The notes under the pieces: model-generated | Told to the model about the DNA's origin: nothing | The model's database searches: none | Seen by the model: only the letters and a program-made list of their open reading frames with translations | Made by a program: the position numbers and the translations under genes | Source: Planctomycetaceae bacterium | Lineage (GTDB): Bacteria; Planctomycetota; Planctomycetia; Pirellulales; UBA1268 | DNA length: 26,986 nt | NCBI GenBank assembly: GCA_005789975.1 | Contig: SXWC01000162.1 | Coordinates: 1-26,986, forward strand | Direction: 5' to 3' | Shown here: positions 7,536-15,247 of the stretch, piece after piece | Position numbering within the stretch: position 1 is the stretch's first letter | Layout of the letters: each line of letters opens with the position of its first letter

Positions 7536-9185
7536 TCAGCCGTCCGTGGCGATCATCCGCTTGAGATCGGCGAGCGTGCCGGCGTCGGCGGGCTCCTTGT
7601 CCTTCCGCCAGCGGATGATCCGTGGAAAGCGGACGGCCACGCCCGACTTGTGCCGCGTCGAAAGCGACACCCCCTCGAAGGCGAGCTGCATCACGAGGGT
7701 GGGCGTGCAGATCCGCACCGGGCCGTGCTTTTCGATCGTGGTCGCCCGCACGATCCGGTCGATCTCCACGATTTCGGCGTCTGTGAGCCCCGAATAGGCC
7801 TTGGCAACCGTGACGAGCGTTCCATCGTGCCAGAGGCCGAGCGTGTAGTCGCTGTGCAGCCCGGCCCGACGGCCGTGGCCCGCCTGCGCATAGAGGATTA
7901 CGGCATCGATCTCCAGCGGTTCCACCTTCCATTTCCACCAGTCGCCCCTGGTGCGGCCCACGGCATAGGGGCTCGCGAGCCGCTTGAGCATCAGCCCTTC
8001 CACTCCCCGGGTCCGTGACTCCGCGCGGTGGGCCGCGAGGTCCTCCCAGGAGCCGGCGGTCACGACGGGCGACAGGAAGAGCCGCCCCGTCGTCGTCGAG
8101 CCTCCAGTGAGGAGGTCGGTGAACGGGCCGCCGACGACGGATGCCAGAACGCGGCGGCGTTCGACGAGCGGCCGCTCGCGGAGGTCGGTGGCCTCGTGCT
8201 CGAGCACGTCATAGGCCACGAACACGCACGGCACCTCGGCGAGGATTTTCTTCGTGACCTGCTTGCGGCTCGCCCGCTTCGAGAGCATTGCGAAGGGCAG
8301 CAGTCGGCCGTCGCGAACGGCGAGCAGCTCGCCGTCGAGCACGGTGCCCGGCGGGAGCGAGACTCCCGCGGCGATGATCTCGGGAAAAGCGTCGTTCACC
8401 AGTTCCTCGCCGCGGCTCCAGAGCGTCGTGCTGTCGCCGCGCCGGACGAGTTGGGCCCGCATGCCGTCCCACTTCCACTCCGCCTGCCATCCGGCCACCG
8501 GACCGAGATCCTCCGCCACGTGCTCGACGGGCGTGCGGTCGAGGGCCGAGGCGAGGAAGAAGGGATAGGGCCGACGGCTGTCGGCCGGGGACGACTCCGG
8601 AGCGAGCAGCCGCGCGAAGCCGGCACCGTCGGCCGGCGGCCCGCCCATGAGGCGGTGGGCCATCTCCGCCTGATCGACGTCGGCGAGCTCGGCGAGCGCG
8701 CGGGCCACGAGTGTTCGGGACACGCCGACGCGGAGGCCACCGGTGAGCAACTTGTGCCAGACGATCCGCTCCCGCGGGGCGAGCCGTCGCCACTCGGCCG
8801 TCACCACCTCCCGCTTGTGGGCATCGTCGGCGCCGCGTAGGTCGTGGATCGTGGTCCGCATGACGTCGGCGAGGCCGGGACGATCCGTCTCCGCGACGGA
8901 CGGCTCGGCATCGGGGAGGAGGAGCGCGAGTGTCTCGGCGAGGTCGCCGACATGCGCGTAGCACTCCTCGACGAGCCAGGCGGGGTAGCCCGTGGCCGCG
9001 GCAGCCCACTCGCGGAGCTGCGCGGTCGAGATGCAGCGGAGCTGGCGGCCACCCGAGAGCACGCCGAGCGCACACGCGGCGTCGGCGGGAGGCGCGGCGG
9101 CGAAGTAGTCGCGGAGGGCGGCCACTTTCGCGGTCGTGCTCGTCGTGCCGTCCAGCCGCCAGTAGAGATCGGTGAATCGCTTCAT
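7536..9185 (-). CDS. ATP-dependent DNA ligase of the ligase-associated DNA damage response cluster
   Basis: A 549-residue ATP-dependent DNA ligase of the family named for the cisplatin damage response, which seals nicks through a lysine-AMP intermediate. It has an N-terminal DNA-binding domain (about 1-200, including TGGLRVGVS at 148-156), a nucleotidyltransferase domain with motif I EWKWDGMR (Lys238 as adenylated lysine), LDGELLAV (motif III), VEGLMLKR (motif IV) and WWKWK (motif V), and a C-terminal OB fold ending in [13 protein letters not shown] (motif VI). The ATG at 9185 is 13 nt after the exonuclease stop, with GAGGGG just upstream. In-frame codons further upstream would overlap the exonuclease gene and are rejected. 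There are no Ku or LigD polymerase/nuclease domains, so this is not an NHEJ LigD. Its gene converges on the metalloid cassette across 480 bp. Confidence 0.95.
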   Translation of the reverse strand: MKRFTDLYWRLDGTTSTTAKVAALRDYFAAAPPADAACALGVLSGGRQLRCISTAQLREWAAAATGYPAWLVEECYAHVGDLAETLALLLPDAEPSVAETDRPGLADVMRTTIHDLRGADDAHKREVVTAEWRRLAPRERIVWHKLLTGGLRVGVSRTLVARALAELADVDQAEMAHRLMGGPPADGAGFARLLAPESSPADSRRPYPFFLASALDRTPVEHVAEDLGPVAGWQAEWKWDGMRAQLVRRGDSTTLWSRGEELVNDAFPEIIAAGVSLPPGTVLDGELLAVRDGRLLPFAMLSKRASRKQVTKKILAEVPCVFVAYDVLEHEATDLRERPLVERRRVLASVVGGPFTDLLTGGSTTTGRLFLSPVVTAGSWEDLAAHRAESRTRGVEGLMLKRLASPYAVGRTRGDWWKWKVEPLEIDAVILYAQAGHGRRAGLHSDYTLGLWHDGTLVTVAKAYSGLTDAEIVEIDRIVRATTIEKHGPVRICTPTLVMQLAFEGVSLSTRHKSGVAVRFPRIIRWRKDKEPADAGTLADLKRMIATDG

Positions 9186-9198
9186 CAGAGCACGCCCC

Positions 9199-10275
9199 TC
9201 AGGAACTCTCCGCGACGGCGTCGGAGTCGTCGGCCTCGGCTCCGCCCGTGTCGTCATCTTCGGCCATCGCGGCGGCTTCGGGGCCGGCTTCACCGGTGAA
9301 CCGCGTCGGCAGCACAGCGGCGTCGAGGCCGCGGGTCTCACGAAGGTACCGGGAGAGCGCGTCACTGAAGCCGTGGGTGGCGAGCACGCGGCGGGCACCG
9401 GTCGCGTCGATCGCCGCGAGCAGGCCCGGGAAGTCTGCATGGTCGGACACGGCGAAACCCTTGTCGAAGCCGCGGCGACGGCGGACGCCTCGCAGCATCA
9501 TCCAGCCGGAGGCCATCGCCACGGCCGATTCCCCGAAGAGATTGAGCCACGAGCTGCCGAGCACGCTCGGCGGCGCGATGACGAGCGCCCGGCCGTCGCC
9601 CACGCGGCGGGCCCGTGGCGGCACGCGGTCGATCGGGGGCAGGCGCACGCCACTGGCCCGGTAGGCCTCGACGAGCTTCATGACCGCCCCGTGGGCCACG
9701 ATCGGCCCGATCGAGGGATCCACCATGGCCGCCAGCCGCTGTGCCTTGCCCAGCGAATAAGCGAGCAGCACGCTCGTGCGTCCGGCGTCGCGGTTGGCCC
9801 GCCACCAGGCGTTGATCTCGGCGGTGATCTCATCGGGGCTCTGCCAGCGGTAGACGGGAAGGCCAAACGTCGACTCGGTCACGAACACGTCGCAGGGCAC
9901 GTGCTCGAAGGGGGCGCAGGTTGGATCGTGTTGGAGCTTGTAGTCGCCGGTCACCACCCATGTGGTGCCAGCGCACTCGACCCTGACCTGGGCCGAGCCG
10001 AGCAGGTGGCCCGCGGGATGGAGCGACACCTTCACCCCGTTCATCGACACGCTCTCGCCGCGGCGCAGGGTGTCGATCGGCGCGCCGCCACCGATCCGCG
10101 AGCGGAGCACGAGCTTGCCCTCGGCGGCGCAGAGGTAGCGATCGCACCCGGCACGCGCGTGGTCGGCATGGGCATGGGTGATCACCGCCCGCGGCACCCG
10201 TCGCCAAGGATCGATGTGGAAATCGCCCCGCTCGCAGTAGAGGCCCGACTCGGTGACGGTGAGCAGATCCCGCAC
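9199..10275 (-). CDS. Ligase-associated DNA damage response exonuclease (metallo-beta-lactamase/beta-CASP fold)
   Basis: A 358-residue MBL-fold nuclease of the type paired with this ligase family. The start ([20 protein letters not shown]) is characteristic; the metal site is THAHADH (residues 34-40), followed by [29 protein letters not shown] and SDHADF, as in SNM1/CPSF-like nucleases. It probably trims DNA ends before sealing by the ligase; this role is inferred from family and operon. The GTG at 10275 fits the conserved N-terminus although its ribosome binding site is weak. The last roughly 30 residues form an acidic tail rich in Asp, Glu and Ala beyond the usual family end. The gene is first in the exo-lig pair, preceded by a leader with two stem-loops. 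Confidence 0.92.
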   Translation of the reverse strand: MRDLLTVTESGLYCERGDFHIDPWRRVPRAVITHAHADHARAGCDRYLCAAEGKLVLRSRIGGGAPIDTLRRGESVSMNGVKVSLHPAGHLLGSAQVRVECAGTTWVVTGDYKLQHDPTCAPFEHVPCDVFVTESTFGLPVYRWQSPDEITAEINAWWRANRDAGRTSVLLAYSLGKAQRLAAMVDPSIGPIVAHGAVMKLVEAYRASGVRLPPIDRVPPRARRVGDGRALVIAPPSVLGSSWLNLFGESAVAMASGWMMLRGVRRRRGFDKGFAVSDHADFPGLLAAIDATGARRVLATHGFSDALSRYLRETRGLDAAVLPTRFTGEAGPEAAAMAEDDDTGGAEADDSDAVAESS

Positions 10276-10293
10276 GGCACGCTCGCTGGAGAT

Positions 10294-10363
10294 CCCCCGA
10301 AAAAAGGCGGGGGGAGGGGGCGATCACGCGGCCTGTGCCGCAGCGATCAAACCCAAGAGAATA
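10294..10363 (-). promoter_or_regulatory. Candidate promoter and structured leader of exo-lig
   Basis: On the minus strand a -10-like TATTCT (10363-10358) lies 82 nt before the exonuclease GTG. The leader between them holds two stem-loops. One has stem GCGGC/GCCGC (10328-10332 and 10337-10341) inside flanking GATC tetramers (10322-10325, 10345-10348). The other has 6-bp arms CCCCCG/CGGGGG (10294-10299 and 10308-10313) whose loop carries six T on the minus strand. No LexA-type operator is recognisable. The second hairpin could instead end transcripts from upstream. Confidence 0.35.
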
Positions 10364-10389
10364 CGGGAACTTCAGCCGTGCCGTGGCCC

Positions 10390-10430
10390 GGGGCCGCCCA
10401 CGCCCCATCGCCCGCGCTCGCTGCAGCGCG
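10390..10430. repeat. Half-element C related to palindromic elements A and B
   Basis: GGGGCCGCCCACGCCCC (10390-10406) matches the left arm of element A at 15 of 17 positions. It is followed, as in A, by ATCGCC and then by a small hairpin (CGCGCT 10413-10418, AGCGCG 10425-10430). No matching right arm is found. It ends 3 bp from the stop of the small secreted protein gene. Confidence 0.5.
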
Positions 10431-10433
10431 TGT

Positions 10434-10784
10434 TCAGCGATACGCCTGGTTTCCGACGGCCGGGAAGCGATAGCCACCGAAGCCCAGGGGGGCATACGTC
10501 GGCCAGTCGCCCGGGGTCACTCCCGGCGGCGTGCCGTACATCTTCCAGGTGGGCGTGCGGGGATTCGTCGGGGGCACGAAGTACTTCGGCCGCGTGCCGT
10601 GGCCGGTCACGTAGGGGGATGCGCCCGGGGCGTAGGGTGCCTGCTTCTGAGGCGTGCCCAGCGACGCTGCGGAGCGGGGACCGCTGAACCAGCGGCGGCC
10701 GGCGGCTTCGGCCCGCCCGGAGGAGGCCGCCGCGACGAGCAGGGTGAGGAGGCCGGCGGTCAGAGTCAGCGGCAGACGGCGCAC
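10434..10784 (-). CDS. Small secreted Pro/Gly/Tyr-rich protein of unknown function
   Basis: A 116-residue protein with a clear signal peptide: MRR, a hydrophobic core (LTLTAGLLTLLVAAASS) and a likely cleavage near AEA-AG (about residue 27). The mature part is rich in Pro, Gly, Tyr and aromatic residues, with the stretch PKYFVPPTNPRTPTWKMYG and PPGVTPGDWPTYAPLGFGG. It has no cysteine and no predicted catalytic motif, and I do not recognise the family; such composition suggests an extended cell-surface or periplasmic protein. The GTG start at 10784 has GGAAG 7 nt upstream, which supports it. It lies 124 bp downstream of the Ppx/GppA gene on the same strand, separated by stem-loops, so it is probably a separate unit. 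Confidence 0.75.
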   Translation of the reverse strand: MRRLPLTLTAGLLTLLVAAASSGRAEAAGRRWFSGPRSAASLGTPQKQAPYAPGASPYVTGHGTRPKYFVPPTNPRTPTWKMYGTPPGVTPGDWPTYAPLGFGGYRFPAVGNQAYR

Positions 10785-10830
10785 GGCAAAACTTCCGGGG
10801 AGGCGGGCGACGGATTCCCGGAGGAGTATC

Positions 10831-10896
10831 GGCCGGCGGGGCCGGCCTCCTTCGCGGGGCTTCCGCCGGCGCGACCGGCACGGATTGCGCCGGTCG
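10831..10896 (-). terminator. Stem-loops downstream of the Ppx/GppA gene
   Basis: Twelve bases after the phosphatase stop is a stem with 8-bp arms CGACCGGC/GCCGGTCG (10872-10879 and 10889-10896) and a 9-nt loop. Further on is a perfect 7-bp stem GGCCGGC/GCCGGCC with a GGG loop (10831-10847). Neither is followed by a T run, so they may be Rho-assisted terminators or mRNA 3'-end stabilisers. Confidence 0.45.
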
Positions 10897-10908
10897 TAGG
10901 GACCCGCG

Positions 10909-12540
10909 TCAGTCCGCCGACGCCTCGAGCGGCGCCTCGGGGATGGCCGCGGCCCAACGGACGTCCATCTTCATGCCGTAGACCTTCTCGAAGAGGTCGG
11001 TGCGGCGTTCGGCTCCCCAAAGATCGACCTGGGGATTCTGGTCGGCCACCACGTCGAGAATGACGCGGCCGTCTTCGATCCGCACGAACACGTCCCGCAC
11101 CTGCTGCGACCGGCTGCGGTCGAGGCCGCCGGCCACCCGCAGGATCGCCGCCATCCGCTGCACCCGACGCTGATCATCCGACGAGAGACGCATGAGGTTC
11201 TCGTGCTTGCGCTTGGGATGCGCGCCGCGGTGGTATCGCGCCACGTTGGCGATCATCTCGATGTCGTGCGGCCGTAAGCCCGGCAGACGGCTGTTGCGAA
11301 TCAGGTGGTAGCTGTGCTTGTGATGCTGGTCGTAGTTGATGACGTAGCCGACATCCTGCAGCCGCGCGGCACACTCCAGAAGCAGACGGTCGCTGGGGGG
11401 CAGCTCCAGCGGCACGGCGAGTTGCTCGAAGATCCTGCCGGCGAGCGCGGCGACGGTGCGGCCGTGTTCGATCTCGCCGGAGCAGGCGGCCGCGAGCCGT
11501 TCGATCGCGGCCTCGCGGTGGGTGGCGTCGTCGCCTTCACCGCCGACCGCCGTCTCCTCGATCATCTCGCGGAGCAGCCCGTCGCGGACGCCTCGGGTGT
11601 GGATCGCGAGCGTGTTGACCCGGAAGCGTCGCATCAGCGCGTCGACGATCGTCAGGCCGGCGATGATGATGTCGGCGCGGTCGGGCGTCATGCCGGCCAT
11701 GCTCCGCCGCGCCCGCAGGGGAACCTTCCGCAGCCGGTCGAGCAGGTGGTGAACCTCGGCCTGGGAGATCGTGTAGCCCGCCACCGGCACGTCGAGTTCC
11801 CGCTTGGCGGCCATCATGAGTTCGGCGAGCGTCGTGAACGTGCCGCCACAGCCGACGAGCAGATGGGGCGCGAACAGGGGCCGGGTCGTCTGCTTCTTGA
11901 GGACGCCGTTGATCTCTTCGTCGAGCCGTTCGAGCCCGCGGGCGGCATCGCTCCCCTCGCAACACTCCCCGAGGCCGAACTGCTCGGTGAGGCGGACGGC
12001 GCCGAGCGGCGTCGAGAAGATCGACTCGATGAGGTTGCCCGTGGCGAACACGATTTCGGTGCTGCCGCCCCCGATGTCGGCCACGACGGTGTTGCGGCCG
12101 GAGAGATCGAAGGCGTGTTGCACGCTGGCGAAGGCGAGGCGGGCCTCGCGTTCGCCCGAGATCACCTCGACCTCGAGCCCCACCTCCTCGCGGACCCGCC
12201 TGCAGAACTCGGGCCCGTTGCGTGATTCGCGGACGGCACAGGTCGCGATCGTCCGCAGCCGGGTCACCTGGTAGCCCGTGGCGATCTCCTTGAACGTCCG
12301 CAGCGCCGCGACCGTGCGATCCATCGACTCGTCGTCGAGCCGGCCCTCCGAGGAGACGCTGCGGCCGAGCCTGGTGGGCTCCCGTTCCTCGTCGAGAATC
12401 CGATAGTTACCCCCCCGCAGGGCCTCGGCCACCAGCAGGCGGACCGAGTTGGAGCCGATGTCGATCGCCGCCAGCCGACACGCCAGGTCGGCTGAGAGAT
12501 AGATCTGCCTGTCTTCGCCAACGTGGGTCGGTTGGGTCAC
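10909..12540 (-). CDS. Ppx/GppA family phosphatase (exopolyphosphatase or pppGpp phosphohydrolase) with HD-like C-terminal domain
   Basis: A 543-residue cytoplasmic enzyme that hydrolyses terminal phosphates of polyphosphate and/or pppGpp. The N-terminal actin-like ASKHA part shows AAIDIGSNSVRLLVAE (24-39), TIATCAVRES (97-106), ISGEREARL (127-135), ADIGGGSTEIVF (154-165) and VGCGGTFTTL. The C-terminal half resembles the HD-type domain of long Ppx proteins, with RLQDVGYVINYDQHHKHSYH; the first His of the classical HD pair is Gln here (LQD rather than LHD). Length around 500 residues fits this two-domain class; Ppx and GppA activity cannot be separated by eye. The GTG at 12540 begins the longest reasonable frame. 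A -10-like TATGAT lies at 12572-12567, which would give a leader of only about 20 nt. It is divergent from ribF. Confidence 0.9.
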   Translation of the reverse strand: MTQPTHVGEDRQIYLSADLACRLAAIDIGSNSVRLLVAEALRGGNYRILDEEREPTRLGRSVSSEGRLDDESMDRTVAALRTFKEIATGYQVTRLRTIATCAVRESRNGPEFCRRVREEVGLEVEVISGEREARLAFASVQHAFDLSGRNTVVADIGGGSTEIVFATGNLIESIFSTPLGAVRLTEQFGLGECCEGSDAARGLERLDEEINGVLKKQTTRPLFAPHLLVGCGGTFTTLAELMMAAKRELDVPVAGYTISQAEVHHLLDRLRKVPLRARRSMAGMTPDRADIIIAGLTIVDALMRRFRVNTLAIHTRGVRDGLLREMIEETAVGGEGDDATHREAAIERLAAACSGEIEHGRTVAALAGRIFEQLAVPLELPPSDRLLLECAARLQDVGYVINYDQHHKHSYHLIRNSRLPGLRPHDIEMIANVARYHRGAHPKRKHENLMRLSSDDQRRVQRMAAILRVAGGLDRSRSQQVRDVFVRIEDGRVILDVVADQNPQVDLWGAERRTDLFEKVYGMKMDVRWAAAIPEAPLEASAD

Positions 12541-12566
12541 GAGCGGTGATTCCCGGGGGTCGGCCC

Positions 12567-12572
12567 ATCATA
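12567..12572 (-). promoter_or_regulatory. -10-like element of the Ppx/GppA gene
   Basis: TATGAT on the minus strand (five of six to TATAAT), 26 nt before the GTG at 12540. No good -35 is visible at the expected distance. Confidence 0.4.
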
Positions 12573-12584
12573 CCTTCATCACGT

Positions 12585-12590
12585 TACACT
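12585..12590 (+). promoter_or_regulatory. -10-like element of ribF
   Basis: TACACT on the plus strand, 48 nt before the GTG at 12639 and only 12 bp from the divergent Ppx/GppA -10. A start near 12597 rules out ribF start codons upstream of it. Confidence 0.4.
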
Positions 12591-12638
12591 GGGGCCGTCG
12601 AGAGAGGATTTCGAAACACGCCGGCCACGTCCGCACCC

Positions 12639-13598
12639 GTGCAGCATCTTTCCGCCCCGATCGTTTTTGCCCGCGACGGAGCCGCGCCATCGGCCGGCTG
12701 CGTCGTGTCGGTGGGCAACTTTGACGGCGTCCATCGCGGCCACGCGGCGATTGCGGCCCGGCTGCGGGCGGTCGCGGACCGACTGGGCGTGCCCGGTGTC
12801 GCCCTCACGTTCGATCCGCACCCCGCCAGCGTGCTGAGGCCCGAGACGGCGCCGACGCCGCTCACCACGCCACGCCGCCGCGCCGAACTCCTGCTCGCCC
12901 TGGGTGTCGATGCCGTGCAGGTTCAGCCGGCCGAAACGCCCCTGCTGGCGCTCGAAGCCGAGGCCTTCTACGAGGGGATTCTCCGCGGCCGGCTCGGCGT
13001 CAGGGGGGTCGTGGAGGGGGCCGACTTTCGTTTTGGAGCCCGTCGTGTCGGTGACGTGCGGCTGCTGGAGACGCTCTGTCGCCGCGACGGCGTCGAACTC
13101 GAGATCGTGCCCCCGGTGGTCGTCGACGGCGAGCCCGTGTCGAGTTCGCGACTGCGGTCGCTGATCGCCGCCGGACGTGTTCGCGATGCCAACGCACTGG
13201 CGACCGCGGCCTACCGCCTTTCCGGAACGGTCGTGACCGGCGCACGTCGTGGCGGGACGATCGGCTTTCCCACGGCCAACCTGGCTGGCATCGCCACGCT
13301 TCTTCCCGCCGATGGCGTCTACGCCGCGCGGGCACGCGTGGCGGGCGAGGACTTCGCCGCCGCCGTGCACATCGGCCCCAACGTGTCGTTCGGAGAGACG
13401 GCGATCTCGACGGAGGCCCATCTCATCGGCTTCTCCGGCGATCTCTACGGACAGTCGCTCGACGTTGACTTCCTCGACCGGGTGCGCGACACTCGGAGGT
13501 TCGCGTCGGTGGAAGACCTCAAGTCCCAGCTCGCCATCGACGTGGCGGCGGCGGCAGGAATCGTCGCCGAGCTCACCCCACCCCGCAGGAAGGCATGA
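12639..13598 (+). CDS. ribF: Bifunctional riboflavin kinase / FAD synthetase
   Basis: RibF phosphorylates riboflavin to FMN and adenylates FMN to FAD. The 319-residue protein has the FAD synthetase domain first, with VGNFDGVHRGH (25-35), LTFDPHP (56-62), EGADFRFGARRVGD and SSSRLRSLIAAGRV, then the riboflavin kinase domain with SGTVVTGARRGGTIGFPTAN (195-214) and VYAARARV. The GTG at 12639 is chosen because it gives a normal-length N-terminus and lies downstream of the TACACT promoter element; no strong ribosome binding site precedes it, and a purine-rich GAGAGGA (12602-12608) lies 30 nt away. The frame is open back to 12546, but that extension would start upstream of the likely transcription start. 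The stop overlaps nrnA by 4 bp. Confidence 0.93.
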   Translation: MQHLSAPIVFARDGAAPSAGCVVSVGNFDGVHRGHAAIAARLRAVADRLGVPGVALTFDPHPASVLRPETAPTPLTTPRRRAELLLALGVDAVQVQPAETPLLALEAEAFYEGILRGRLGVRGVVEGADFRFGARRVGDVRLLETLCRRDGVELEIVPPVVVDGEPVSSSRLRSLIAAGRVRDANALATAAYRLSGTVVTGARRGGTIGFPTANLAGIATLLPADGVYAARARVAGEDFAAAVHIGPNVSFGETAISTEAHLIGFSGDLYGQSLDVDFLDRVRDTRRFASVEDLKSQLAIDVAAAAGIVAELTPPRRKA

Positions 13599-14602
13599 TG
13601 CGACTCGATTGGGCCAGCCTGCTTGACGTGCTCCGAGGATGCGGTCGCGTGGTGCTCACGAGCCACGTGCGGCCAGACTGCGACGCGCTCGGCAGCGAGC
13701 TTGGCATGGCCGGCATTCTCGAGGCGATCGGCAAGCACGTGCGGATCGTCAACGCCCAGGCCACGCCGGCGAACCTCCGCTGGATCGATCCCCGCGGCAG
13801 GATCGAGTCGCTCGCGGAGAAGGTGCGGCCGGCCGATCTCACCGACCGCGACCTGTTCATCGTGCTCGACACCAGCGCCTGGGCGCAGCTCGGGGCGATG
13901 GGTGAAGTCGCCAAGTCGATGCGCGACCGGGTGCTCGTGATCGACCACCACGTCAGCGAAGACGATCTCTCCGACCGCTGGTTCAAGGACACGGCCGCCG
14001 AGGCGACCGCCAGGATCGTCTACGAAATCGGCCTGCGGCTCCGTGTGCCGTTGACGGAGGAGATTGCGACCCCGCTCTACGCCGGCCTCTCGACCGACAC
14101 CGGGGGATTCCGCTTTCCATCGGTCTCGGGCGAGAGCTTCCGGATCGCCGGGCGGCTCGTCGATGCCGGGGCGAATCCGACGGCGATCTACCGCGAGCTC
14201 TTCGAGCAGGACACGCTCGCCCGGCTGCATCTGGTGGGGCGGACGATCGCGGGCGCCGTCACCTCGCACGACGGCCGGGTGATCGTCTCGACCGTGCGGC
14301 AGAAGGACATCAAGGAGGTGAAGGCCCAGCCGGCCGACACCGAGGATCTCGTCAATCTCACGCTCGCCGTGAAGGGCACCGAGGTGGCGGTGATCCTGAT
14401 CGAGCAGCCCGACGGCCGGATCAAGGTGAGCTTCCGCAGCCGGGGCCGGCTCGACTGCAACGCGTTGGCCGCGACCTTCGGCGGCGGCGGCCACAAGGCG
14501 GCTGCCGGCACGATCGTCGAGGGGCCCTTCGATTCGGCCCACGCGAAGGTCGTGACCGCGGTCGATGCGGCATGGCTGGCGCTGGAGACTTTTCCGGCCT
14601 GA
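13595..14602 (+). CDS. nrnA: DHH/DHHA1 family phosphoesterase, NrnA-like nanoRNase / pAp phosphatase
   Basis: A 335-residue DHH-superfamily enzyme; relatives degrade 2-5 nt RNAs and/or convert pAp to AMP. The metal-binding motifs are SHVRPDCDALGS (His24, Asp28, Asp30), VLDTS (Asp92), IDHHVS (Asp117-His119) and STDTGGFRF (Asp168). The C-terminal DHHA1 domain ends with the substrate-binding FGGGGHKAAAG (296-300 for GGGGH). The ATG at 13595 overlaps the ribF stop (ATGA) and has AGGAAGG upstream, so translation is coupled to ribF; a second ATG at 13598 would give two residues less. Whether it acts mainly on nanoRNA, pAp or cyclic-dinucleotide breakdown products cannot be told from sequence. Confidence 0.92.
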   Translation: MMRLDWASLLDVLRGCGRVVLTSHVRPDCDALGSELGMAGILEAIGKHVRIVNAQATPANLRWIDPRGRIESLAEKVRPADLTDRDLFIVLDTSAWAQLGAMGEVAKSMRDRVLVIDHHVSEDDLSDRWFKDTAAEATARIVYEIGLRLRVPLTEEIATPLYAGLSTDTGGFRFPSVSGESFRIAGRLVDAGANPTAIYRELFEQDTLARLHLVGRTIAGAVTSHDGRVIVSTVRQKDIKEVKAQPADTEDLVNLTLAVKGTEVAVILIEQPDGRIKVSFRSRGRLDCNALAATFGGGGHKAAAGTIVEGPFDSAHAKVVTAVDAAWLALETFPA

Positions 14603-14620
14603 CGGCTCCTGACCATCACC

Positions 14621-14637
14621 GGCCAGCCGCGCTGGCC
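14621..14637 (+). other. Stem-loop between nrnA and the Rieske gene
   Basis: Perfect 7-bp arms GGCCAGC/GCTGGCC with a CGC loop, 18 nt after the nrnA stop and 19 nt before the Rieske GTG. No T run follows. It may partly terminate the ribF-nrnA transcript or separate the mRNA of the two gene pairs. Confidence 0.4.
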
Positions 14638-14656
14638 ACACTCCTGGAGCAGAGCA

Positions 14657-15247
14657 GTGAGCAAGTCCGAGCAGCGTGACGGGGGGCTTGGTCGGGCCGC
14701 GACCGGCATTGGCGACGTCGGTGAGGACACCCGTCGTGGTTTCGCGGCCAAGGCCCTCGCGCTGATCTGCGGTGGCCTGGCGACGATGGTGCCGGTGGGG
14801 GCGGGGGTGTGGGCGTTTCTCGACCCCCTGCGGCGGACCGCCGGCGTGGCGAAGTTCCTGCCGGTCGCCGACCTCGCCGCCATTCCGGATGACGGCGTGC
14901 CCCGGCAGTATCCGGTGATCACCGACAGGACCGATGCCTGGACGGGTTTCGCGGCCGAGCCTGTCGGGGCCGTTTACCTGCGGCGGGAAAAGGGCGCGAT
15001 GGTGGTCCAGGCGCTGTCGGCCACCTGTCCCCATGCGGGCTGCTTCGTCGAGATGGAGCCGACGGGACGCTGCTTCCGCTGTCCCTGTCACAACAGCACG
15101 TTCACGCTCGACGGCGGCATCGTCGCTCCCAGTCCCAGCCCCCGCGCGATGGATGCGCTCGACTGTCGCGTCGGCGGAAGCGGCGAGGTGGAGGTGAAGT
15201 GGCAGAAGTTTCGGGCCGGCATCGCCGGGAAGGAAGTGCAGGGATGA
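14657..15247 (+). CDS. Rieske iron-sulfur subunit of a cytochrome bc complex
   Basis: A 196-residue membrane-anchored [2Fe-2S] protein that accepts electrons from quinol at the Qo site and passes them to a c-type haem. One N-terminal membrane helix (about 29-55) is followed by the soluble domain. The cluster motifs are CPHAGC (ligands Cys124, His126) and CPCHNS (ligands Cys142, His145), with Cys129 and Cys144 as the stabilising disulfide. There is no clear twin-arginine motif, only an Arg-Arg at 26-27 before the helix. The GTG at 14657 is supported by GGAG with a 7-nt spacer. The stop overlaps the cytochrome b ATG (ATGA), so the two subunits are made together. Its pairing with cytochrome b excludes a Rieske oxygenase. 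Confidence 0.95.
   Translation: MSKSEQRDGGLGRAATGIGDVGEDTRRGFAAKALALICGGLATMVPVGAGVWAFLDPLRRTAGVAKFLPVADLAAIPDDGVPRQYPVITDRTDAWTGFAAEPVGAVYLRREKGAMVVQALSATCPHAGCFVEMEPTGRCFRCPCHNSTFTLDGGIVAPSPSPRAMDALDCRVGGSGEVEVKWQKFRAGIAGKEVQG

Noticed and set aside
9186..9440. N-terminal extension of the ligase to 9440
   Set aside because: It would overlap the exonuclease coding sequence by about 240 bp; the ATG at 9185 begins the conserved ligase N-terminus and has a ribosome binding site.
10276..10433. LexA/SOS box upstream of the exonuclease-ligase pair
   Set aside because: No CTGT-N8-ACAG-like or GAAC-N4-GTTC-like dyad was found.
13445..15091. A 548-codon open frame on the minus strand across nrnA and the Rieske gene
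   Set aside because: It is antisense to two genes with complete catalytic motifs; its translation is low-complexity and matches nothing.
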